DNA of 64,000 nt from Candidatus Aalborgicola bjergmarkensis (lineage in GTDB: Bacteria > Pseudomonadota > Gammaproteobacteria > Burkholderiales > Burkholderiaceae_C), in NCBI GenBank assembly GCA_016708725.1, contig JADJFE010000002.1, positions 524,926-588,925 of the forward strand. Reading direction: 5' to 3'. How positions within the stretch are numbered: position 1 is the stretch's first letter; each line of letters starts with the position of its first letter. A program made the position numbers and the translations under genes. Under the pieces are notes generated by a model, which ran no database searches, was not told the DNA's origin, and was given only the letters and a program-made list of their open reading frames with translations. Below, in pieces: positions 24,922 to 32,051 of the stretch.

Positions 24922-25874
24922 ATGAACCCAAGACAAGACTTTCCCGGCTTGGCCGCTGGCCTGGCTGCTGAACCTGCCGATCTGGCGCTGTGGTTGCCGC
25001 GCGGTGTGGCCGTGCTGGCGGCTGCGTTGGGCGGATTGGGTGTTGTGATGTGGATTGCGGCCAACTGGGAGTCCATGGGGCGCGTGGGCCACTTCGCGCT
25101 GTTGCAGGGGCTGGTGCTGGCCAGTGGCCTGGGGGCGGGTTTGATCCAGGCGGCGCGCCTTCCGCTGGGGTTGCTGGCCATGCTGGGCATTGGCGCGCTG
25201 TTCGCGTACTTCGGCCAGACCTACCAGACGGGTGCGGATGCCTAGCAGCTGTTTGCCCTGTGGGCTTTTCTGGCGCTGCCGCTGTGCCTGGGGGCGCGCT
25301 CCGACGTGCTGTGGGTACCCTGGGCGCTGGTCGCGGTGACGGCGATTGCGCTGTGGACCCATACCTATAGCGGCCACCGCTGGAGCGTGCAGCCGGATCA
25401 GTTCGGCGTGCACCTGCTGGCCTGGACGGCCATGCTGGCGCTGGTCGCGGCACTCAGTGGCTGGCTGCAACGCTATACCGACGCGGGCATCTGGGGCTTG
25501 CGCACGGCGGTCACGCTGGCGGTTGCATCCATCACCCTGACCGCTTTGGGCGGTTTGTTTTTCCGCACCGTGGGTACACAGTACCCCGTGGGGCTGCTGG
25601 TCATGGCCGTGGGCGCAGGGGTGGTGGGGACGCGGCGTCTGCCGGATGTGTTCACTCTCAGTGCGCTGGCCCTGGGCCTGAACGCCTTGCTGGTGGGCGG
25701 GCTGGTGCGCTGGTTGGGTGACGGATCATGGAGCCACGACTGGCTGGGCCGGTTGCTGCTGATTGGCCTGTTTGCCGCTGGGCTGTTGGCAGTATCGATC
25801 AGTGCCATTCTGAAGATTTCCGCCAAGCCGCCAAAGCCACCAACAAAGCGCTGGACACGGGAGAATCGGCATGA
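24922..25874 (+). pseudogene. DUF2157 gene with stop codon and frameshift
   Basis: It is nearly identical to 17962-18915. The codon TGG in DAWQLF has become TAG (25243-25245). A single base is also missing near 25820 (ATTTCCGCC instead of ATTTCGCGCC), shifting the last ~20 codons. The downstream GDYXXLXY partner is intact, so translational coupling is lost but the partner could still be expressed. Confidence 0.9.
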
Positions 25875-27424
25875 AACAGGCAATCGAACAGGCAAGCGAG
25901 CGGCCCTGGCCGGTGGTATTGCTCACCGCGCTGGGCGCCTGGTTTGCCGCAGTGCCCTTGCTCCTTGCCATCGGTATGCTGCTGGGCGATATGGTGCTCA
26001 CCGGCACCGGCGTGGGTATCTATTTCATCGGCATTCTGGTGTTGTGCGCATCGGTCGTGGTGCTGCGTGCTCAGGGCGTTGCCTTGTTTGTTGAACAGCT
26101 GGCTGTGCCTGGACTGCTGGTGGGCGGCGGTACGCTGGCCATAGGTTTGTACCGGGATTTCCACCGGGTGGGCGGATCGCTCATCCTGCTGGTGGTCGTG
26201 CTCGCTCTGGCGCTGCTGATATCCAGAACCTGGCTGCGGGTCCTGTTCGGTGCCGTGGCAGCGGGCTTGCTGGCGTATGCCCTGATGCCGGACTGGCTCT
26301 GGGAGCGCCAGCGGGGCAGTGCGTTGCTCGTTCTGCACGGCTTGCTGGCGGTGTGGCTGCTGTCCTTGTGGCTGCAAGCGCGTGTGTCTGCCGTGGCGGC
26401 ATGGGTGGAGCCGGTGGCGGCGGGCTGGTTGTTGGCCACATTGGTCAGGCTGACCTGGATGTCCGGCACCACCTTCCTGGTCGGTGGCGCGGTCGGCTCC
26501 AATGAAATCGGCTTTCTGTTGAGCTTGTTTGCCGATCCGCAACGCCACACCTGGCAAGCCGGTGCCAGCGTGCTGGTGCTGGCTGCTGCAGGCGTTGGTG
26601 TACTGGCCTGGCCGACGCTGCGGCGCTTTTTGCCATTGACTGTTGCGCTGGTGCTGGCGGTGCTGGCCTGGTTCATCCCTTTGCTGGGTGCGGCGCTGCT
26701 GCCCCTGATGGTGTGCACCACCACCCAACGCTGGCGCCTGGCCGGCGCTTGCGCGCTGGCGGCGGGCTGGGTCGTGGGCGCTTTCTATTACCAACTGCAT
26801 TGGCCGCTGGTGGACAAGGCACTGTTGCTGGTCGGTGCGGGCGTCGTGCTGGCCGCCCTGGCGTGGCTCGACCAACGGCATGAGACACACGATACAACCG
26901 CCCACCCCGCAATGCAGGTAAGCCCCGGCGGCCTGGCCATGCTGGCCGCTACCCTGCTCACGCTGCTGGTGGCCAATGGGGCAATCTGGCAGAAGCAGGA
27001 CCTGATTGCGCACGGCAAGCCGGTGTTCATGGCCCTGCTGCCGCTGGACCCGCGCGCGCTCATGCAAGGGGACTTTATGCGATTGCGCTTTGCCACGCTG
27101 GACGCCCACCAGTTGCCCCTGATCGAAGACCTGCGCGGCACGCGCCCGCATATGGTGGTGCAGCTGGACGCACGCGGCGTGGCTACCCCTAAGCGCCTGC
27201 ACCGCGCGGACCAGCCGCTGGCCACCGATGAAATGCTGGTGCAGCTCACGCCCAAGAACGGCGCTTGGGTGGTGGTCACCGATGCCTGGTTCTTCAAGGA
27301 GGGCGAGAGCCAGCGCTGGCAAGCCGCCAAATTCGGCGAGTTCCGCGTACTGCCCGATGGCCGGGCGCTGCTGGTGGGTATGGCGGACGATGCGCTGCGG
27401 GCTATTACGCCGGATAAGCGTTGA
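25871..27424 (+). CDS. DUF4401 / GDYXXLXY domain membrane protein (copy 2)
   Basis: 517 residues, the same length as the copy at 18912-20465. It has the same N-terminus MKQAIEQASERPWPVVLLTA and signature PLDPRALMQGDFMRLRF. It differs by scattered substitutions, many of them third-position, so both copies seem to have been under selection. It ends ITPDKR because the last codons were replaced at the junction with a brnT remnant at 27425. Confidence 0.88.
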   Translation: MKQAIEQASERPWPVVLLTALGAWFAAVPLLLAIGMLLGDMVLTGTGVGIYFIGILVLCASVVVLRAQGVALFVEQLAVPGLLVGGGTLAIGLYRDFHRVGGSLILLVVVLALALLISRTWLRVLFGAVAAGLLAYALMPDWLWERQRGSALLVLHGLLAVWLLSLWLQARVSAVAAWVEPVAAGWLLATLVRLTWMSGTTFLVGGAVGSNEIGFLLSLFADPQRHTWQAGASVLVLAAAGVGVLAWPTLRRFLPLTVALVLAVLAWFIPLLGAALLPLMVCTTTQRWRLAGACALAAGWVVGAFYYQLHWPLVDKALLLVGAGVVLAALAWLDQRHETHDTTAHPAMQVSPGGLAMLAATLLTLLVANGAIWQKQDLIAHGKPVFMALLPLDPRALMQGDFMRLRFATLDAHQLPLIEDLRGTRPHMVVQLDARGVATPKRLHRADQPLATDEMLVQLTPKNGAWVVVTDAWFFKEGESQRWQAAKFGEFRVLPDGRALLVGMADDALRAITPDKR

Positions 27425-27506
27425 GCCCCACATCATCAGTCTGCGCAAGGCAGAGAAACATGAAATCCGTCGCTACGCGAAAGAAACTACCGGCTACTCC
27501 GGCTGA
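27425..27506 (+). pseudogene. brnT toxin C-terminal remnant
   Basis: The last ~26 codons of a BrnT-type toxin (EPHIISLRKAEKHEIRRYAK then ETTGYSG) are joined directly to the end of the GDYXXLXY gene. They overlap the start of brnA in another frame, the normal brnTA arrangement. The rest of the toxin is missing. Confidence 0.7.
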
Positions 27507-27816
27507 ATGGGAAACACTGATTGCCGCCGCTCCGGGAAAGGATCGGGAGCTGACTCCTCAAGAGGAGAAGAAGATGGCCAATTCCGTGGTCGTGCCTGGC
27601 GGCGGCTATGCCGCTGTGAAGGAGGCACTGGCCAAGCGCAGGCGCGGCGAACGCGGGCCACAAGTGGCTGCGACCAAACAACTCGTCAGTGTCCGCTTCA
27701 GCCCAGAGGTACTTCAATACTTCAAGTCAACTGGCGCCGGTTGGCAAACCCGTATGAACGAAGTGCTGCTTCAATGGGTGAGCAAGCGTTCTGAGAGAGG
27801 TCGCAGTGGGGTCTGA
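27460..27816 (+). CDS. brnA: BrnA-type antitoxin (orphan)
   Basis: 118 residues from ATG 27460. The C-terminal half (KQLVSVRFSPEVLQYFKSTG then AGWQTRMNEVLLQWV) is the ribbon-helix-helix BrnA domain. BrnA antitoxins neutralise BrnT RNases and repress the operon. Its toxin gene survives only as a 3' stub, so it is an orphan; it could still act as a repressor or an anti-toxin against related BrnT proteins. Confidence 0.85.
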   Translation: MKSVATRKKLPATPAEWETLIAAAPGKDRELTPQEEKKMANSVVVPGGGYAAVKEALAKRRRGERGPQVAATKQLVSVRFSPEVLQYFKSTGAGWQTRMNEVLLQWVSKRSERGRSGV

Positions 27817-27901
27817 TAGCCAGATCGGGCTATATCGCTTCCTGCATTCCAGTCTATGATCCTGACCATTCCTATGGGGAACACCGTTTTATCCTGCTGG
27901 G

Positions 27902-28192
27902 TCAATCAGCACAAGGGCGAATATTTTCGGACCGTTGATGTACCGCCTGAAATCGGGCTATATCGCTTGTGGTACGTGCGGGATGCGCTATCCTAAGAAT
28001 AGCAATGCGTATCAACGTGTCAACGCGAAACCGGATGTGATTTTTACCCAGTAAACGTAGGCAGACGTAAGCCTCTTTGGCTCTAAAGGCTATAGTGCGG
28101 GTGGGGAGAGTGTGCGCACGCAACTGATCCAGCAGCCGGGTTGACGTAAAAACCGGCATGCTGGTTTTTCTGAGGATGTTATGGCTGTTCAT
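27902..28192 (-). pseudogene. Integron integrase N-terminal remnant 3
   Basis: From ATG 28192 it reads MNSHNILRKTSMPVFTSTRL and LLDQLRAH, then a diverged stretch and KEAYVCLRLLGKN. It contains the same small insertion after EAYV as remnant 2. The upstream ~60 bp also match remnants 1 and 2. Here the gene that follows on the plus strand is a DUF1615 lipoprotein, not an obvious cassette. Confidence 0.65.
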
Positions 28193-28248
28193 GTATACAT
28201 GCATATTGGCTGCAAGCCTTACTGCAAGCGGGTTTGCTTTGGCTGCCG

Positions 28249-29436
28249 ATGAAATGCTTTTGCAGCTTGCGTAGCGCATTACTCGTTGCTGGTTCGGTGC
28301 TGGCCCTGCTCGCAGGCTGTGTGGCGCTGGATGCACCGAAAAAAACGGTATTGCCACCCGATTTACGTCAGGGCGAAGGCATCCTGTGGACGGACCTCGA
28401 CAGTGCCACGCGGCAAGCGCGCATTGCCCGGCTGCTGCCTGCCACGGTCAAGGACCGCAGTGGCTGGGCGATTGATTTGCAGATTACCTACGACGCGATT
28501 GGTATTCCTGCTGCGCCGACCACGTTTTGCGCCAGCATCGCCGTCATCGAGCAAGAATCCGGTTTTCAGGTCAATCCCGTAATTCCCGGCCTGCCCGGCA
28601 TTGTCCGCCGTGAACTGGAGCGCCGCCTGGGCAGCTACAACATTCCATTATTTTTGCTGGATGCCGCCTTGCTGAAAAAATCGCCCAATGGCAGCAGCTA
28701 CGGCGAACGCATTGCCGCCCTGAAAACAGAACAGCAGGTGAGCACGCTTTTTGACGAGATGATTGCCGAATTGCCCTTTGGCGAAGCGCTGCTGGCCGAC
28801 AAGAACCCGGTGCATACCGCCGGACCCATGCAAGTCAGCGTGGCCTTTGCCGAGAAATACAGCGCGGAAAAGCCCTATCCCTATGCAAGCAACAAACGCA
28901 TGCGCGATGAGCTTTTTACCCGACGTGGTGGCTTGTATTTTGGTGTGGCCATCTTGCTCGACTACCCGGCCCCTTACGATGATGTGCTCTACCGGTTTGC
29001 CGATTTCAATGCCGGGCGATTCAGCAGCCGCAACGCCGCCTTCCAATCCGCACTGGCAAAACTTACTGGCGAGGCCATCGCGCGCGATGGCGATTTGCTG
29101 CGTTACGCATCCGGCAAACCCAGCGATGCCGTGAGCGCTGTCGAAAGCGCCCTGCTGGGCATCTCGCACCGCCTGGATATGCGGCGCAGCGACATCCGGC
29201 GCGACCTGTTGCTGGAAAAATCGGCTGAATTCGGCAGTAGCCCTCTATACAAAAAACTGTTTCAGTTAGCCAATGCCAATGCAAATTCCAATGCCAGCAC
29301 AGGCAGCCCCCTGCCCCACCAGGCGATGCCCACTATTGACCTGAAGAGCCCGAAAATCACCCGCAAGCTCACCACCGACTGGTTTGCGCACCGTGTGAAA
29401 GACCGCTACCGCCAGTGCCTGGCGCGTGACGGGTGA
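28249..29436 (+). CDS. DUF1615 family lipoprotein
   Basis: About 395 residues. The signal sequence ends in the lipobox LALLAGC, so a lipid-anchored envelope protein is expected. The body fits DUF1615, a family with a lysozyme-like look: IAVIEQESGFQVNPVIPGLP (catalytic-type Glu region), HTAGPMQVSVAFAEKYS and YRFADFNAGRFSSRNAAFQ. The lytic transglycosylase-like reading of these motifs is inference. The last ~70 residues are duplicated as an isolated fragment at 48406-48654. Confidence 0.85.
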   Translation: MKCFCSLRSALLVAGSVLALLAGCVALDAPKKTVLPPDLRQGEGILWTDLDSATRQARIARLLPATVKDRSGWAIDLQITYDAIGIPAAPTTFCASIAVIEQESGFQVNPVIPGLPGIVRRELERRLGSYNIPLFLLDAALLKKSPNGSSYGERIAALKTEQQVSTLFDEMIAELPFGEALLADKNPVHTAGPMQVSVAFAEKYSAEKPYPYASNKRMRDELFTRRGGLYFGVAILLDYPAPYDDVLYRFADFNAGRFSSRNAAFQSALAKLTGEAIARDGDLLRYASGKPSDAVSAVESALLGISHRLDMRRSDIRRDLLLEKSAEFGSSPLYKKLFQLANANANSNASTGSPLPHQAMPTIDLKSPKITRKLTTDWFAHRVKDRYRQCLARDG

Positions 29437-29449
29437 TGGATGATGGATA

Positions 29450-30661
29450 TCAAAAGCCCGGCAGCCGGTTGAGCGCCCGGCGTACCTTTTCCGCATTGAC
29501 GATGACCCGCACATGCTGGTAGCTGACCGGCTTGTGGATCGCGTAGGCTGGCTCGGCGGTGTTGTAGGGGGTGTAGCGGGAAACGGGCATGCCTTTTTTG
29601 TCCAGAATGCCAATCACCCACGGCGTGTTGGCGCGTGTGCCACGGCGCGCGGATACGGCAATTTCTCCGGTGACCAGCTGCACGTAGCTGCCCGGTGGAT
29701 AAAAACCCACCGCCTGGGCCATGGCGGAACCCAGCTCCACCGTGTTACCCGTGGCCCCGACGATCATGGACTTGACGGCTTGCACCGGAGAAATGGGTGC
29801 GCGTGTTTCCCGCGTTGCCATCTTCGCCACAAAGGTATCCGCCAGACTCAACAGGCGTCGGCTCATGAGGTTACCCGGAAAGCCCAGCGGGGAATCCGGT
29901 TCGTGGTGCCATTGCACGATGTCGATCTGGTCAAAGTCACCGACGTCAAAACTTTGCAATATGTCCACGCTGCGTTGCGGATGTTGCCGGATGCGTTCAC
30001 GCTGCGCATCGGATGGCGCCGTTTTCTGGCGTGCGAAGCTATCCTGATCGCGCGCCATGCCAATGTTCATGGTCAGTGCGGCGCGCAGCAAGGACTGGCG
30101 TTGTGTACTATCGAGCGCCAGTTTTTGCGCTGTCAGTTCGCAAATGGCCGCACACAGCAAAGCGTGCGTGGCGCAATAACCGAGGTTGAGGTCCGGCAGC
30201 GCCTGAAAGAGAAGAAACAGACTGTCATCGGGGTCTTCCTGGAGCAACTTCAAAACCTTGGTCTCGATGTTGGTCAGACGTTGCAAGGGGTTGATGGCCA
30301 GACCTCCCTGGTACAGGATGCCGCGCAGCACCTCTTGCAAATCCAGCCAGCCACCGTTGATGTGCTCACTGACAATGTAATCACGCTGCAAAATATTACT
30401 GGGCATGGGTGCCTGGGCGATAGTCTTCAAGTCCACTCCGTCACGCAGCATGGCATGCACCATGCGTTCGTAGGAACGCTGCCAGGCCTGGGCATCGGTT
30501 GCGGTGGTGGATGCCTGGAAGGCATGCAGCTTCTCCCGATGTTGTTCAGAAACAACCAGTTGGCCACGCCGCAACAACAGTTGCCCCGATGGGTTCCAGA
30601 TATCGACCGGCAAGGGTTTGCCGATTGCCAGCATGTCAATGGGAATCGAAACGTAATCCAC
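29450..30661 (-). CDS. HD-type phosphohydrolase (HDOD/HD-GYP-like), degenerate metal site
   Basis: 403 residues. The N-terminal ~60 residues (VSIPIDMLAIGKPLPVDIWN) resemble the leader domain of HD-GYP-type regulators. The central part shows HALLCAAICEL, RIRQHPQRSVDILQSF, VQWHHEPDSPLGFP and LLSLADTFVAKMATRE. The expected HD dyad (LHDIGK) reads LTMNIGMARD, so a metal ligand is missing and catalysis on cyclic di-GMP is uncertain. It starts with GTG immediately after the alr stop codon, suggesting an alr operon. Confidence 0.75.
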   Translation of the reverse strand: MDYVSIPIDMLAIGKPLPVDIWNPSGQLLLRRGQLVVSEQHREKLHAFQASTTATDAQAWQRSYERMVHAMLRDGVDLKTIAQAPMPSNILQRDYIVSEHINGGWLDLQEVLRGILYQGGLAINPLQRLTNIETKVLKLLQEDPDDSLFLLFQALPDLNLGYCATHALLCAAICELTAQKLALDSTQRQSLLRAALTMNIGMARDQDSFARQKTAPSDAQRERIRQHPQRSVDILQSFDVGDFDQIDIVQWHHEPDSPLGFPGNLMSRRLLSLADTFVAKMATRETRAPISPVQAVKSMIVGATGNTVELGSAMAQAVGFYPPGSYVQLVTGEIAVSARRGTRANTPWVIGILDKKGMPVSRYTPYNTAEPAYAIHKPVSYQHVRVIVNAEKVRRALNRLPGF

Positions 30662-31753
30662 TTATGCAACCTCCACCACAACGCGCCGCGCCAGTGCGCA
30701 CATCAGTTCATATCCTACGGTACCAGCACGGTGCGCGACTTCATCAATCGACAAGATGGTACCGTTGGCAGCACACCCCCACAGCGTAACAACACTGCCC
30801 ACGCCCGCCTGGGGCAGTGGCGTCAGGTCTACCGTCACCATGTCCATGCTGACACGCCCGACGGTACGGGTACGCACACCATCGACCAGTACCGGGGTTC
30901 CCGTCGGGCAAATGCGCGGATAACCATCGGCATAACCGCAGGCCACGACACCGATACGCAACGCGGCATCGGCCACGAATTGTGAGCCATATCCGACGCT
31001 ATCTCCCGTGGATAGTGCCTGAACAGCTATTATTTTTGCTGTTAGCGTCATACTTGGCAATAAACCCCAGTGTGCGGCGTCATGTTGTGGATAGTCCGGG
31101 GCGCTGCCGTAGAGGGCAATGCCGGGACGCACCCAGTCGGTCGCCAGTGGTGTGCCCTGGTAGCGCAGGATGGCCGCACTGTTGCACAGGCTGCGCTCGC
31201 CCGGCAGATCACGGGTTGCGGCCATGAAGGCGGCCATTTGCTGCTCCACCCCCTTGTGTCCATCGGCATCGCTGAAATGCGTCATCAGCGCTATTTCATC
31301 CACCTGGGGCAGTGCATTGAGCCGCGCCCAGGCGGATCGGTAATTGTCCGGGCGAATACCCAGCCGGTTCATGCCGGAATTCATTTTCAAAAAGACACGG
31401 TGCGCAAGCTTTGTCTTGTGCGCGGCCAGAAGGTCAATTTGTTCACTGCAGTGCACGACATGCCACAGGTCCAGGCGCGAACACAGTTCCAGGTCGCGCG
31501 GTTCGAATACGCCTTCGAGCAACAAAACCGGCCCACGCCAGCCCAGATCGCGCACACGCTGCGCTTCATCCAGGTCCAGCACGGCAAACCCATCGGCACC
31601 GCGCAGACCTTCAAAAACATGGTCGATTCCGTGCCCATAGGCATTGGCTTTGACCACCGCCCACAGCCGGGAATCTGGTGCAGCGCGGCGCATGCGTTGC
31701 AAATTGTTGCGCAGGGCTTGCAGGTGAATGGTGGCCTGTATGGGACGGGGCAT
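30662..31753 (-). CDS. alr: Alanine racemase
   Basis: 363 residues from ATG 31753 (MPRPIQATIHLQALRNNLQR). The PLP lysine is in LWAVVKANAYGHG. The second catalytic residue, Tyr, is in SVGYGSQFVA. Conserved FLKMNSGMNRLGI, RPGIALYG and RVSMDMVTVDLT blocks are present. It makes D-alanine for peptidoglycan. Length and motifs are normal. The HD-type regulator follows without a gap. Upstream lies a direct repeat and then the exoprotein block. Confidence 0.95.
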   Translation of the reverse strand: MPRPIQATIHLQALRNNLQRMRRAAPDSRLWAVVKANAYGHGIDHVFEGLRGADGFAVLDLDEAQRVRDLGWRGPVLLLEGVFEPRDLELCSRLDLWHVVHCSEQIDLLAAHKTKLAHRVFLKMNSGMNRLGIRPDNYRSAWARLNALPQVDEIALMTHFSDADGHKGVEQQMAAFMAATRDLPGERSLCNSAAILRYQGTPLATDWVRPGIALYGSAPDYPQHDAAHWGLLPSMTLTAKIIAVQALSTGDSVGYGSQFVADAALRIGVVACGYADGYPRICPTGTPVLVDGVRTRTVGRVSMDMVTVDLTPLPQAGVGSVVTLWGCAANGTILSIDEVAHRAGTVGYELMCALARRVVVEVA

Positions 31754-31757
31754 AAAA

Positions 31758-31829
31758 ATAGTGGTGTAACGGGTGGAACTGGTGTAATCGGGAATACCGG
31801 GAGAGCGATTTTGACACCACCGGGCGTGC
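31758..31829. repeat. Flanking direct repeat, left copy
   Basis: The sequence from ATAGTGGTGTAAC to TTTTGACACCACCGGGCGTGC is closely matched at 46387-46459 (ATAGTGGTGTAATC ... CCTGACACCGCCGGGCGTGC). The two copies bracket the 14.6 kb block containing both large exoprotein genes, between alr and lplT. Confidence 0.7.
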
Positions 31830-31883
31830 CAGTGTGCCCACGGGTTCCAGGCCGTGCAGTTTGCGTGGTTTGCCGCATTCCTA

Positions 31884-31935
31884 TTTTGATAGCTGTCCCC
31901 GCACATCCCATAAGCCCTGCAGCCTTATTTTTCAT
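31884..31935. repeat. Fragment of the dispersed palindromic element
   Basis: ATAGCTGTCCCCGCACATCC followed by CATAAGCCCTGCAGCC is one arm of the palindromic element seen complete at 4062, 9230, 17662 and elsewhere. Further single arms occur near 13688, 34680, 35493 and 49211. Confidence 0.65.
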
Positions 31936-31996
31936 GAAAACCAACCGCGCGGATTTTTGGCTGTTTTTCCTGACTCCCGTGCTACCATTCACAGAG

Positions 31997-32037
31997 CCAA
32001 GGACTACCAAGGACTACCAAGGACTACCAAGGACTAC
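31997..32037. repeat. Tandem 10-bp repeat upstream of the M23 peptidase gene
   Basis: Four copies of GGACTACCAA (the last is partial, GGACTACAGG) end directly at the Shine-Dalgarno sequence CAGGAG, about 9 nt before ATG 32052. A 10-bp unit equals about one helical turn. Confidence 0.9.
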
Positions 32038-32051
32038 AGGAGCACACCCCT

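Noticed and set aside
31997..32037. CRISPR array
   Set aside because: The 10-bp units are perfect tandems without spacers, and no cas gene is present.
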